Assembly (NCBI RefSeq): GCF_001310815.1
Contig: NZ_BAZK01000020.1
Coordinates: 1 to 64,000, forward strand
From: Pseudovibrio denitrificans JCM 12308
GTDB taxonomy: Bacteria > Pseudomonadota > Alphaproteobacteria > Rhizobiales > Stappiaceae
Direction of reading: 5' to 3'
DNA: 64,000 bases
Position numbers and translations under genes: made by a program. Shown here piece after piece: positions 37,081 to 49,702 of this stretch. The stretch's first letter is position 1; each line of letters starts with the position of its first letter. The notes under the pieces were generated by a model. That model was not told where the DNA came from and searched no databases. It saw nothing but the letters and a program-made list of their open reading frames with translations.

Positions 37081-38178
37081 TTAAGCTGTTTCAGGCTCAA
37101 CGATGCTCACTTCCATTCGCTTGCCCGTGTCTGCGTTAAACAGGTGAACGCCTGAAATGCCCAGTTCCACATAGACTTCGTCACCAGTCTGACGCTGTAT
37201 TTCCGGGTTCTCCCGAACCACCATTTGCTCACTGGTTTCCAGCTCAACATGCACATAGGTGGTGTCGCCTAGATACTCCTCAAGCAGGACTTCGGCTTTC
37301 AGATAGCCCTCCCCTGCTTTGTCATGCAAAGCGCAGTGAGATGGGCGGATGCCGAGCATGACATTCGATGGAATGACCGAGGCCTTGTTGGAAACAGGAA
37401 GCTGTGTGCTGTCCTTCAGTTGAGCGCTGTTTTCAGTTAGTTTCTCCAGTTGTAGGAAGTTCATGGTGGGTGAACCAATAAAGCTGGCGACGAACAGGTT
37501 GGCTGGTCGTTCATACAGATCTCGCGGCGTTCCCACTTGCTGGATCTCACCATCATTCATCACCACAATCCGATCTGCCAGTGTCATAGCCTCCACCTGA
37601 TCGTGGGTTACGTAGACCATTGTGGCGGATAAGCGTTGGTGAAGGCGGGCAATTTCCAAACGCACCTGACCGCGTAAAGCAGCATCCAGATTGGAAAGAG
37701 GCTCATCAAAGAGAAAAACCTTCGGGTCTCGGACAATTGCACGACCGATCGCAACACGTTGGCGCTGACCGCCTGAGAGCTGAGATGGCTTTCTGTCCAT
37801 CAATGCGTCCAGTTCCAATGCTCTTGCACTTTCAGCCACTCGCTCCTTGATCTCAGCCTTCGAGTAACCGGCCTGTTTGAGCACCAGCTCCATGTTTCCA
37901 CGCACACTGAGATGCGGATAGAGAGCGTAGGTTTGGAATACCATCGCGATTTCACGCTTTGAAGGTGGCAGGTGAGCGATGGACTTGTCGTCAATTGCGA
38001 TGTCGCCTGCGCTTTCATCTTCCAACCCTGCCATGATGCGCAGAAGCGTGGATTTTCCGCAGCCGGATGGGCCGAGCAATACGAGGAACTCGCCGGACTT
38101 GATATTTAGATCAATTCCATCCAGCACGTTTTCGGCGCCAAAGGACTTGTAGAGAGATGAGATTTTTAGATTAGCCAT
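37081..38178 (-). CDS. Sugar ABC transporter ATPase (MalK/UgpC family)
   Basis: The 365-residue ATPase has Walker A GPSGCGKST, Q-loop MVFQTYALYPHLSV, signature LSGGQRQRVAIGRAIVRDP, Walker B VFLFDEPLSNLDAALR, and H-loop VYVTHDQVEAMTLADRI. A C-terminal TOBE-type regulatory domain follows (GIRPSHCALHD...). Such multifunctional ATPases serve carbohydrate importers. The start MANLKISSLYKSFG is taken, since the upstream extension overlaps the preceding gene. It is the last gene of the murQ operon and begins one base after the stop of the oxidoreductase gene. Confidence 0.92.
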   Translation of the reverse strand: MANLKISSLYKSFGAENVLDGIDLNIKSGEFLVLLGPSGCGKSTLLRIMAGLEDESAGDIAIDDKSIAHLPPSKREIAMVFQTYALYPHLSVRGNMELVLKQAGYSKAEIKERVAESARALELDALMDRKPSQLSGGQRQRVAIGRAIVRDPKVFLFDEPLSNLDAALRGQVRLEIARLHQRLSATMVYVTHDQVEAMTLADRIVVMNDGEIQQVGTPRDLYERPANLFVASFIGSPTMNFLQLEKLTENSAQLKDSTQLPVSNKASVIPSNVMLGIRPSHCALHDKAGEGYLKAEVLLEEYLGDTTYVHVELETSEQMVVRENPEIQRQTGDEVYVELGISGVHLFNADTGKRMEVSIVEPETA

Positions 38179-38179
38179 A

Positions 38180-39244
38180 TTACAAGTCCAGTTTCTGTGC
38201 TTTACCAGTTCGCACTGCTTGATCTGCTGCCAGAACAACAGCCAGTGAGTTCACTGCTGCATTCATGTGGTCTTCCAGATCCAGATCTTCGCGGATAGCT
38301 TTGAGTACAAAGGCTTGCTCCCTGTCGCATAGCGCCTGATGCCCCGGTTCGCCTTCCATACTGAGCACATCATCCTGTCGCGTGAACTCGCCATTGGCGT
38401 TTGTGTCGCCGTAATGGACACGAATGGTGGAGGTTTTGGTATGCATATCGATATCGTCAGAGCGCGCTTCGCCTTCCATGACGATGGAGACGCTTCCGTT
38501 CTTTGACACGACATCTTTCACAAAGAACGCGGTTTCTGACATCATCGGACCCCACCCTGCTTCGTACCAGCCGACGGAGCCATCCTCGAACAGCACCTGA
38601 AGGTGGCCGTAGTTGTACATGTCGTCCGGCAGTTCATCACTTAACCTCACGCCCATGCCTCGCACCTCAACAGGCTTGGCATCGGTGATCTGGCACATGA
38701 CGTCGATGTAGTGAACGCCGCAGTCCACGATGGGCGATGTGGTTTGCATCAGTTGCTTATGCGTTTGCCAGGTGGCTCCACTGGACTGTTGGTTCAGGTT
38801 CATGCGGAACACATAAGGTCCACCTAACTTCCGAGATTGCTCAATGAGTGTTGTCCAGGATGGATGGTGACGCAGGATATACCCGACGACGAGCTTGCGC
38901 CCCAGCTTGCGGGCTGTTTCAACAACGCTTTGGGCATCTTCAACTGTGGTTGCTAATGGCTTTTCGACAAAGATGTCTGCGCCTGCTTCCATTGCCATGA
39001 CGGCATACTCTGCGTGGCTGTCAGAGTAGGTGCAGATGGAGACGAGGTCTGGCTTGGTTTCGACCAATGCCTGCGCGAAGTCATGTTGGATTGTGTGGTG
39101 AGCCAGCTCTTCTGGTAACTCGACAGGAGAGCGGTTGATCAGGCCAACGATCTCAAACCCCGGATTGGCTTCATACGCCAGAGCGTGAGACTTGCCCATG
39201 TTTCCAAGGCCTACCACGAGCACGCGAATAGGTTTGTCACTCAT
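38180..39244 (-). CDS. Gfo/Idh/MocA-family oxidoreductase
   Basis: This 354-residue NAD(P)-dependent sugar oxidoreductase has the Rossmann motif RVLVVGLGNMGKSHALAY, the DIFVEKPLATTVEDAQ motif with the conserved EKP, and a C-terminal sheet domain with DCGVHYIDVMCQI (catalytic-type H near GxHxxD). Family members oxidise or reduce sugars, inositols and amino sugars, or remove modifying groups. ATG overlaps the stop of the upstream permease (ATGA). In this operon it probably acts on the sugar imported by the ABC system; the exact substrate is unknown. Confidence 0.9.
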   Translation of the reverse strand: MSDKPIRVLVVGLGNMGKSHALAYEANPGFEIVGLINRSPVELPEELAHHTIQHDFAQALVETKPDLVSICTYSDSHAEYAVMAMEAGADIFVEKPLATTVEDAQSVVETARKLGRKLVVGYILRHHPSWTTLIEQSRKLGGPYVFRMNLNQQSSGATWQTHKQLMQTTSPIVDCGVHYIDVMCQITDAKPVEVRGMGVRLSDELPDDMYNYGHLQVLFEDGSVGWYEAGWGPMMSETAFFVKDVVSKNGSVSIVMEGEARSDDIDMHTKTSTIRVHYGDTNANGEFTRQDDVLSMEGEPGHQALCDREQAFVLKAIREDLDLEDHMNAAVNSLAVVLAADQAVRTGKAQKLDL

Positions 39245-40085
39245 TTGACTGCTCCTGAGGTTAGGCCCCGAATGAGCTGGCGCGAGAAGATCGTGTAAAG
39301 AACAAGCACCGGATGATCGCCAATGCCATAGCCGCCAGAATTGCATTCCAGTTGTTGGTGAACTGCCCCACAAACACCTGCGCACCGAGTGTGAGTGTTT
39401 TGGTATGCTCAGCCGGCGCCAGAATGAGTGGGAACCACAGGTCGTTCCAGACCGGGATCATGGAGAACACCGCTACCGTCGCCATTGCGGGTCTCACGAG
39501 TGGCAAAACAAGCCGGAAGAAGATGGAGTATTCCGAAAGGCCATCAATACGACCTGCGGATTTGAGATCTGATGAGACCGTGGACATGAACTCTGAGAGG
39601 ATGAAGATCGCCAGCGGCAGGCCTTGGGCGGTGTAGACCAGAATGAGCGCCCAATGGGTGTTCACCAGATCCGTCGTGACCATGAGGCGGAGAATACCGA
39701 CTGTACCCAGCCGGATTGGGATCATGATGCCCAGAGCCATGTAGAGCCCCAGCAAGCGATTGCCGCGGAACTTGTACTCACTGAGCGCAAAAGCAGCCAT
39801 GGCCCCAAACAGCAGGATGAAGAACAGGCTGGCACCGGTCACGAACAATGAGTTCCAGAAATACAGTGGGAAGTTACCTTGCTGCAGCACTGTTGTGTAG
39901 CCGACCAGATCCAGAGTTTCAGAAGTTGGGAACTCCAGCGGTTGACGGAAGATAGCTTTTTTGGTTTTGAGCGAGTTGATCAGAATGAGGAGTACCGGGA
40001 ACAGCGCGATCACTGCAAAGGCAAGCAGGATTATGTGCGCACCCAGCTCTGCCATTCGGTTTCGTCTTGCACGAGAAATAGCCAT
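39241..40085 (-). CDS. Sugar ABC transporter permease, MalG type (frameshifted)
   Basis: The second membrane subunit has six predicted helices, starting AELGAHIILLAFAVIALFPVLLI, and the EAA-loop region GRIDGLSEYSIFFRLVLPLVRPAMA. The open frame ends abnormally (IIRCLFFTRSSRASS), but the alternative frame gives the normal ending IPVLVLYTIFSRQLIRGLTSGAVK. One C appears lost near 39311 (ATCCCGGTG read as ATCCGGTG). The corrected stop at 39241-39243 overlaps the next gene's start. Seven bases separate it from the upstream permease gene. Confidence 0.9.
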
Positions 40086-40092
40086 TTGCGCC

Positions 40093-41049
40093 TCACATCT
40101 CGTAGCGTGTCAGCTTGCGCTGAATGAAGAAGAGGTAGATGGCAACACCCGTCAGGATGATGAAGAACATCACCGTTGCGATGGCAGCCCCCATGTTGGG
40201 ATCACCTGGCTGGAGTTGTTGCCCGTAGAACGTTCGGTAGAGGATCGTACCCAGCAGATCGGTCGAGAAGTTTGGTCCTGCCAGTGGACCTTGCGTGGTG
40301 TAGATCAGGTCGAACGCATTGAAGTTGCCCACGAATGTGAGGATCGAGATGATGCCGATGGTTGGCAGAATAAGGACCAGTTTGATTTTGAAGAACTGAG
40401 AAATGCCGGTCACGCCATCACATTCAGCGGCTTCAATCACCTCATCTGGAATAGAAAGCAGTGCGGCATAGATCAGCATCATAGGAATGCCAATGAACTG
40501 CCAGACGGAAATGAGAGAGAGTGTGGTGAGCGCGGTCTCTTCCTTGCCGAGGAACGGCAGATACCAGCTGCCAAGCCCGACTGACTTCATCAATCCTTTC
40601 GACACCCCCCAGAGCGGAGACAGCATCAGCTTCCAGACGAAACCGACCACCACGAAGGACAGGAGCGTTGGCATGAAGATGGCTGTGCGGTAAAGCTTTT
40701 TGCCCGGCAGGTGGACCATGGAGAGCAAAGCTGCGATCAGAATGCCGATCGGGTTCTGCACCAGCATATGGATCATGAAGAAATAGCAATTGTTCCAAAG
40801 CGAGTTCAGGAATGGTTCGACCCAATATGGATCGAAGAACAGCTTGATGTAGTTCTCAAAACCAACAAATGAGACCACCTGCGTGGTTGTGTCTCTTTGG
40901 AAGAACGAAAAGCGCAGCGTTTCAGCCAGCGGCAGGATCATGATCATCGTATAGACGATGACTGCCGGTGCCAGAAAGACGAGTACGTGCCAGCGAAACG
41001 GCTTCTTTTTCCGCTCACTGACCATAAGGTCTTGTTCCACTTCTATCAT
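40093..41049 (-). CDS. Sugar ABC transporter permease, MalF type
   Basis: The 318-residue permease has six membrane helices (HVLVFLAPAVIVYTMIMILPL is the first) and the EAA loop EVIEAAECDGVTGISQFFKIKLVLILPTIG that engages the ATPase. It pairs with the MalG-type permease next to it. FNAFDLIYTTQGPLAGP is typical of the CUT1 oligosaccharide and glycoside import group. Confidence 0.9.
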   Translation of the reverse strand: MIEVEQDLMVSERKKKPFRWHVLVFLAPAVIVYTMIMILPLAETLRFSFFQRDTTTQVVSFVGFENYIKLFFDPYWVEPFLNSLWNNCYFFMIHMLVQNPIGILIAALLSMVHLPGKKLYRTAIFMPTLLSFVVVGFVWKLMLSPLWGVSKGLMKSVGLGSWYLPFLGKEETALTTLSLISVWQFIGIPMMLIYAALLSIPDEVIEAAECDGVTGISQFFKIKLVLILPTIGIISILTFVGNFNAFDLIYTTQGPLAGPNFSTDLLGTILYRTFYGQQLQPGDPNMGAAIATVMFFIILTGVAIYLFFIQRKLTRYEM

Positions 41050-41119
41050 CTCTCATTGCGAGGCAGATGCGCAGGCGAGCTGCACATCTGCTGTTTTGTG
41101 TTCAGGTAGGAGAGATGCC

Positions 41120-42376
41120 TTAGTCCATCTGAGGCTCATACCAGGAGCTCAGCCCCTTCTGCAGCTGGTTGGCTGCATCCTGAGGTGACTGCTTGCCATT
41201 GATGACGTTTGCAGAAACCACCCACATTTCGTTCCAGAGGTTTGGCGTACCGCGAGAAACGATCTGTGCAGCTGAGCGGTTGGTGGACTGACAGTCCTTA
41301 CGCCATGAGATGAACTCATCAGCGAGAGGATCAGACAGGGAGATCTCATGCTTGGACAAGGAGAAGAAGCCCGGAACAGCGTTGGAATAGAGTTCCGCAA
41401 ACTCTTTGGTGCCCATCCACTCCAAGAACTTCATCGCAGCTTCGGCATTTGGAGATGCTGCATTCAAGCCGATGCCGATATCGGTGTGGTCTGAGATGTA
41501 GCAGCTGTCACCTTCTGCTGGCAGAGGTGGACGGAATGCACCCAGCTTGAAGTCTGCATCGCGGTTAAAGCCTGCGATTTCCCATGAACCTGATGGATAG
41601 ATTGCGGCACGGCCCAGCGTGAAGAGTGTCTGACTGTCCGGATAAGATTGAGCTTCATAACCATCACCAAGGTAAGGTCCCCAGCTGGCCAGAACCTCAA
41701 ATGGCTTCACCCAGCCTTCATCTGTCAGTTTGCCTGTACCGGCGACGATGGCTTTGCGGCCCTCTTCACCCTTCCAGTACATAGGACCGATGTTCTGGTA
41801 ACCCATGGCAGCGGATTCCCACTGATCCAGTGTGCCCATGGCCATTGGAATGTAGTTGCCGTCTTCCTTGATTTTGTCGAGCACTGCCATGAACTCAGCC
41901 TGAGTTTTTGGTGGCTCGACACCGATCTCAGCGAAGGCATCCTTGTTGTAGATGAAGCCGTGGATCACGGCAGCCATTGGCACGCAGAAAGTTGCGCTGC
42001 CATCATCTGTGCTCCAGGCACCTTTGGCTGAATCCGGGAAGTTGTCGAGCGTTGCCATGCCCTGAAGGTTCTTCAGGTAGCCTTTGCTGTAAAGATCCAG
42101 CGAACCATCGAACGGACGACAAGTGATCAGGTCACCAGCAGTGCCACCTTCCAGCTTTGCATTTAGTGCCGCGTTGTACTGTACCGGAGCAGTTGGTGTG
42201 AACTTGATTTTGATATCGGGATGCGCCTTCATAAACGCAGGCAGAATGGTTTCCTGCCAGATGCTCAAATCATCATTGCGCCAGCTTTCAATTGTCAGCT
42301 CTGAAGCCGCAAATGCGAAGGACGCGGAGCCCAGCAGCAAAGACGCAGCAATGCCCGATGACAAATAGTGTTTCAT
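41120..42376 (-). CDS. Sugar ABC transporter binding protein (family 1)
   Basis: The 418-residue periplasmic protein has a signal peptide (KHYLSSGIAASLLLGSASFAFA) and a family-1 solute-binding fold. Key parts are LTIESWRNDDLSIWQETILPAF, AALNAKLEGGTAGDLITCRPFD, and aromatic residues suited to sugar stacking (YWKGEEGR, WASWGPYLGD-like, WYEPQMD end). GGAGGAATTT precedes ATG 42376. It sits between murQ and the permease genes, so the ligand may be a MurNAc-containing sugar. This is an inference from context. Confidence 0.88.
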   Translation of the reverse strand: MKHYLSSGIAASLLLGSASFAFAASELTIESWRNDDLSIWQETILPAFMKAHPDIKIKFTPTAPVQYNAALNAKLEGGTAGDLITCRPFDGSLDLYSKGYLKNLQGMATLDNFPDSAKGAWSTDDGSATFCVPMAAVIHGFIYNKDAFAEIGVEPPKTQAEFMAVLDKIKEDGNYIPMAMGTLDQWESAAMGYQNIGPMYWKGEEGRKAIVAGTGKLTDEGWVKPFEVLASWGPYLGDGYEAQSYPDSQTLFTLGRAAIYPSGSWEIAGFNRDADFKLGAFRPPLPAEGDSCYISDHTDIGIGLNAASPNAEAAMKFLEWMGTKEFAELYSNAVPGFFSLSKHEISLSDPLADEFISWRKDCQSTNRSAAQIVSRGTPNLWNEMWVVSANVINGKQSPQDAANQLQKGLSSWYEPQMD

Positions 42377-42468
42377 AAATTCCTCCCATAACAAATGATC
42401 GAATACCGCCTTGAAAAACTGCCGGTATCGCAATTCGCCTGCCCCCCAGCGGGCGAATATTCTTTTAG

Positions 42469-42500
42469 GCATCAGGTGATTGAAATAGCTCACCTGATGC
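42469..42500 (-). terminator. Intercistronic hairpin murQ to binding-protein gene
   Basis: Perfect 11-bp arms GCATCAGGTGA/TCACCTGATGC just behind the murQ stop, without a T-run. It may stabilise mRNA ends or attenuate transcription. Confidence 0.55.
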
Positions 42501-42505
42501 AAAAG

Positions 42506-43462
42506 CTATTCGGGTTGATGCAACCCAAGAACCTGAAGAGATTCTCCCAAATCTCCCTGAGTTTCTGCCAATACATTGGTGGCTTGTTGTTTGGTTGCAC
42601 CAAGCACCAACAGCACAGCCAGCTTAATCTGATTACCGCTTTCATGCAGGGATGCTGCAGCTTTTTCCTGCGAACAGCCGGTGAGTGAGACCACCATGTC
42701 TTTTGCACGTTGATCCAGCTTGTCGTTGGTCAGCTGCATATCGACCATGTAGCCGCGATATACCTTGTTCAGCCGCACCATCAGGGCAGTGGAGAACAGG
42801 TTGAGAGCTGCCTTCTGGCTGGTCCCTGCTGATAGTCGCGTAGAGCCTGCCAGCACTTCCGCGCCGGTTCTTAAAAGAACTTCGTGCTCCGCGTCTGCCA
42901 GCAATGGGCTCTGCGGATTGTTGGCTAATGATATGGTCAGTGCGCCTGAGGCACGAGCTGTCTGGATTGCAGCACGGGTGAATGGCGTCGTGCCACTGGC
43001 AGCCAGACCCAATACAACGTCCTGAACGCCAACCTTATGTTCTATGACAAAGTTTCGGCCCGCTTCTACACTGTCTTCTGCCCCTTCCTGAGGACGCAGA
43101 AGACCTGCTTCGCCGCCTGCCAAACCGTAGATCAAACGCTCTTCTGGCCAGCCGAATGTGGGAATGAGTTCAATGCCATCCAGAACGCCAAGGCGGCCTG
43201 AAGTTCCTGCACCAACATAGACAAGCCGACCCTCGCCTGCCTTTAGTCGCTGAGCAGTCGCATCAACGGCGGTCTCCAGTTCGCCCAGCGCGGCCCAGAC
43301 TGCATTGAGGGCCTGCATCTGGCCGCCCAGCAATGCTTTGAGAACCTCATCGGTCCCCCATGTTTCCAAGCCTGCGTAACGTGAAGATCTTTGCTCGGTT
43401 TCTCGCCATTCTCGTGGATTGGAATGTTCTGGAAACCCGACTTTTCTGGACATGCTGGACAC
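42506..43462 (-). CDS. murQ: N-acetylmuramic acid 6-phosphate etherase
   Basis: MurQ cleaves the lactyl ether of MurNAc-6-phosphate to give GlcNAc-6-phosphate and D-lactate, a peptidoglycan recycling step. The 318-residue SIS-domain protein has RLVYVGAGTSGRLGVLDGIELIPTFG, LAASGTTPFTRAAI, STRLSAGTSQKAALNLFSTALMV and LDQRAKDMVVSLTGCS, all near-diagnostic. It starts at GTG 43462 after AGGGAGAG. It is first in a six-gene operon with an ABC importer, and no MurNAc kinase (AnmK/MurK) gene is in the operon. TTGGTAT repeated 12 bases apart in its promoter could be a repressor site. Confidence 0.94.
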   Translation of the reverse strand: MSSMSRKVGFPEHSNPREWRETEQRSSRYAGLETWGTDEVLKALLGGQMQALNAVWAALGELETAVDATAQRLKAGEGRLVYVGAGTSGRLGVLDGIELIPTFGWPEERLIYGLAGGEAGLLRPQEGAEDSVEAGRNFVIEHKVGVQDVVLGLAASGTTPFTRAAIQTARASGALTISLANNPQSPLLADAEHEVLLRTGAEVLAGSTRLSAGTSQKAALNLFSTALMVRLNKVYRGYMVDMQLTNDKLDQRAKDMVVSLTGCSQEKAAASLHESGNQIKLAVLLVLGATKQQATNVLAETQGDLGESLQVLGLHQPE

Positions 43463-43619
43463 GAGACTCTCCCTGATACCAATAGCATACCAACAACTCG
43501 CGATATGGCAATGATATATTAGAGAGAGCTCTTAATTTGGGTAATTCTAATAAATTTCCAGCATTTACCTGAGACAGTTGCAGACCACAGGTATTATTTT
43601 GGCTCTAGATTTTTTGTCG

Positions 43620-45587
43620 TTAATCCCAGCGAGCTTCTTCTTCCCGGCGTACGAACACAACCTGCCGACCATCTGGCAGCAGCTGGCTGATTTGATCGGG
43701 CCCGCCATGTTCATCAAACTCAACTAATCCAATGCCACTTGCATTCAGCAGGCGACGACCGTGTTGCGTGCCGACTGGCTTACGCGGGATCACTTTCATC
43801 CCTCGCCGTCTCGTGAGCCAGTTTAGCGGTGAGCGGGGCGCATAGAGCCAACGGTTCAGATGATCGAGTTTGTCCAGCAGCTTTGCGGGGAACTCGTTCT
43901 TGATGCCACTGCTGCAGATTTGCCAGATGTCCGGCCCTCTGGAATGGCCGCGCAGTTCTACGTCATACACAAACGAGTAATGCACATCTCCGGAGAGGAT
44001 CGTGAAACGGTCTGGCGTTTTCCGGTGACGGAACACATTCAAAATGCCATCTGCCGTTCCCGGATGAGCCATCCAGTATTCAGCGTCCACCATAAGCGGC
44101 TTGCCCATGAAGGTGAGGAGCTTCTGAAGGGTCTCAATCAACTTAACGCCGAAAATTGGCGCAGCGGATACAAGCAGGACAGCATCCTTGCCGCGAAGGG
44201 ATCGCTGAAGATCAGTGACAGCTTCCCAATCCAACAAGCCAGAGGGTAGATACCCCGCACGTTCTGATCTCCATCTGCGTGTGCGGGTGTCCAGCACCAA
44301 TAGTGGCGGGTCCAGCTCCCAGTGATAGTCCCAGTTCTCAAAGCCAAAGAGGTTGTCCAGAAACTCATCGTAGGCGTTTGTGCCGGGTGTCTTGAAGACC
44401 TCAGTCATCTCATTCAGTAGTCCACCCGCGAAGGCTTCCGGTTTGTTACCCCAGCCCTGATTGAGCATGTAGGCGCACAGGGCATTACCGATGATGCGGC
44501 GGGAGAACGGGTGACCGTAGGCGGTTTCTTCCCAATCACGATTGAGGTTCCAGTCGTCCGTGACATCGTGATCGTCAAAGATCATCGCAACTGGCAAATG
44601 CGCAAAGAGCCTGCGGACCTGACTGAGGCCTGAGACAAAGTCCTTCAAGATTTCCTGCTCAGTCTCATAAAGCTCTGTTTCTTCAGGTGTTAGACCCTCA
44701 GGTTTATCTGTCTCAACAAGTTCCCATGCAGCAGGTGACCAGACAAGCAGATACATCGCCAAAAATTCAGCAAGTGTAATCAGGTGGTTGTGAGCATGGT
44801 CAGCCGTAAAAATCGGCTTCTCTACCCCACCAAACAAAACAACCCAGAGCTTCCGGTTCTTCTCCAGATTGGGCAGAAACTTTTCACGCCGATAGTAGGT
44901 ATCACCATGGCTATACAGGTCTGATGCAGTGTCGGGGATCTTGCTTTCCAAGCCACTCAACTGCTCCTCTGTAATGCCGAGCTTTTCGATGAGCGAATGG
45001 ATTGCTCGCAACATCGGGCCAGCTACATCATCAGAGTAGATCTGGTCACCGCTCATCACCAGTGCAGCAGGCCATTTTTCCTGATCGATCTTGGTCTCGC
45101 CATTCGATGCAATATGCTTGGCCAGAAACTGGTCCGCAGCAACCAAGCCATCACCGGATTCGTGATGAGGCTTACGGCAAGAGCCGTGCAGAAGCGAAGA
45201 CACTTTGGAGCTGAGAAGGAAGCCGGGAAGCGATTGACCTTCATAACAGAGATCAGGTGCCCAAGCCGTGTGATCTTGCCAGCCCGCTGCTTCATCATCT
45301 GCCATACGCAAAGATAGGCGATAGTTGACCCAGACATCCTGTGGCAGTGGCTGATGAAGCGGAAGGTCGATCAACAGGTAATGAAGGTGTGTGCCTGCTG
45401 AAATCAGGTTCACCTCTGCCTGCTTTTTGGAAAGCTCATAGGTTTGCGGATCACCGCCTTGGGGCAGTAGCTCCAGCTTTACATCTGCCGGTGCGCGGAC
45501 AGCGAGCCAGAAGGTTAAACGGTTGGTTTCTAATCGCCGCAGAATAGGGCCGGCAAGAACAGACGGGAGAGAAGAGGTTTCAGGCAT
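43620..45587 (-). CDS. PhoD-like metallophosphatase
   Basis: The 655-residue protein has an N-terminal beta domain (about 1-110) and a PhoD-like calcineurin-type metallophosphatase domain. Metal-site motifs are LVMSGDQIYSDD, AMIFDDHDVTDDWNLN and ILSGDVHYSFVYD. No signal peptide is evident, so it is probably cytosolic, unlike secreted PhoD enzymes. It belongs to the larger PhoD-related group of unknown substrate. It is monocistronic, with no pho box recognised. Confidence 0.82.
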   Translation of the reverse strand: MPETSSLPSVLAGPILRRLETNRLTFWLAVRAPADVKLELLPQGGDPQTYELSKKQAEVNLISAGTHLHYLLIDLPLHQPLPQDVWVNYRLSLRMADDEAAGWQDHTAWAPDLCYEGQSLPGFLLSSKVSSLLHGSCRKPHHESGDGLVAADQFLAKHIASNGETKIDQEKWPAALVMSGDQIYSDDVAGPMLRAIHSLIEKLGITEEQLSGLESKIPDTASDLYSHGDTYYRREKFLPNLEKNRKLWVVLFGGVEKPIFTADHAHNHLITLAEFLAMYLLVWSPAAWELVETDKPEGLTPEETELYETEQEILKDFVSGLSQVRRLFAHLPVAMIFDDHDVTDDWNLNRDWEETAYGHPFSRRIIGNALCAYMLNQGWGNKPEAFAGGLLNEMTEVFKTPGTNAYDEFLDNLFGFENWDYHWELDPPLLVLDTRTRRWRSERAGYLPSGLLDWEAVTDLQRSLRGKDAVLLVSAAPIFGVKLIETLQKLLTFMGKPLMVDAEYWMAHPGTADGILNVFRHRKTPDRFTILSGDVHYSFVYDVELRGHSRGPDIWQICSSGIKNEFPAKLLDKLDHLNRWLYAPRSPLNWLTRRRGMKVIPRKPVGTQHGRRLLNASGIGLVEFDEHGGPDQISQLLPDGRQVVFVRREEEARWD

Positions 45588-45739
45588 TCGTTGATATTAT
45601 TAGTTGCGATATCCAGAAGTGAAATTCTTAGATGAGAGATAGGTGCGCAAACCGCAAAATCCAATAAGGGCCAACAACTCCCCTCTCACCAAAACTAAAT
45701 TACAGAAGATTTCTGAACCTCACCTGAACCGAACCTGCC

Positions 45740-45768
45740 TTGACAGGCTCTTCTAATAGGTCTAGCAA
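45740..45768 (+). promoter_or_regulatory. Sigma70-type promoter of thiC operon
   Basis: TTGACA at 45740-45745, a 17-base spacer and TAGCAA at 45763-45768, just before the TPP riboswitch. The -35 is perfect and the -10 is weak. Confidence 0.5.
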
Positions 45769-45776
45769 AAACACGT

Positions 45777-48738
<2,962 letters not shown>

Positions 48739-48742
<4 letters not shown>

Positions 48743-48934
48743 AGATTATCGTGAATGCAGAACCGCGCGAGGTTGCTGGCAAAACTTTGGCTGATGCTCT
48801 TACCGAGTTGGAATTTACCAGCAGCAATCGCAGCAGCCCTGAACGGCAATTTTGTGCCGCGTGAGGACTATTCAGAAACACCACTTTCAGACGGTGACAA
48901 GCTGGAAGTTCTGGCTCCAATGCAGGGAGGTTGA
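48739..48934 (+). CDS. thiS: Sulfur carrier protein ThiS (frameshifted)
   Basis: ThiS carries sulfur as a thiocarboxylate on its C-terminal Gly-Gly. The small ubiquitin-like protein begins [21 protein letters not shown]. The frame shifts near 48812 into [19 protein letters not shown] and ends VLAPMQGG with the required GG. About 65 residues result when joined. Two homopolymer losses (GGG and TTTT) would explain the break. It overlaps thiO upstream and thiG starts one base after its stop. Confidence 0.9.
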
Positions 48935-48935
48935 G

Positions 48936-49702
48936 ATGCAGGTTTACGGTTCAGAAATCAGCTCCCGCTTACTTCTTGGCACTGCGCAATACCCTTCACC
49001 TGCCGTGTTGAAGAAGGCGATTGAGGCCAGTCAGGCAGAGATCATCACAGTCTCCTTGCGGCGAGAAACTGCGGTTGGGTCTGGTGCAGGGTTCTGGGAG
49101 TTGCTGAAGGATTGCGGTTGCAAAATCCTACCGAACACCGCCGGATGTCATAGCGTGCAAGAGGCTGTCACGACTGCACAGATGGCACGGGAGTTGTTTG
49201 GCACTGACTGGATCAAGCTGGAGGTCATCGGCAACACAGATAGTTTGCAACCGGATGTATTTGGGCTTGTCGAAGCTGCAAGAATCCTGAGCACAGACGG
49301 TTTCAAAGTGTTCCCGTACACCACGGATGATCTGGTGGTTGGAGAGAAACTGCTGGAAGCTGGTTGCGAGCTGCTGATGCCGTGGGGCGCACCGATTGGA
49401 TCTGGTCAGGGACTGCGGAACCCAGATGCGTTGCGGGCGATGCGAGCGCACTTTCCGGATACTCCATTGATCGTCGACGCCGGGATTGGTCGCCCTTCTG
49501 ATGCGACACGTGCGATGGAGTTGGGTATGGATGCCGTTCTGCTTAACACCGCTGTCGCAAAAGCGGGGGATCCAGCTTTGATGGCTAAAGCGATGGCACA
49601 AGCGGTTGAAGCAGGTCGCTTGGTTATACCGCCGATCCAATGGAACCGCGGGATATGGCGGTTCCTTCAACCCCAATCCTTGGCATGGCGGAGTTGATCT
49701 GA
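48936..49702 (+). CDS. thiG: Thiazole synthase ThiG (frameshifted near end)
   Basis: ThiG builds the thiazole phosphate from DXP, dehydroglycine and ThiS-thiocarboxylate. The protein has [49 protein letters not shown] and [32 protein letters not shown], all typical. Near 49622 one G seems lost (TTGGGTTAT read as TTGGTTAT); the other frame gives the family ending [17 protein letters not shown] to 49702. Corrected length is about 255 residues. The stop overlaps the thiE start. Confidence 0.94.
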
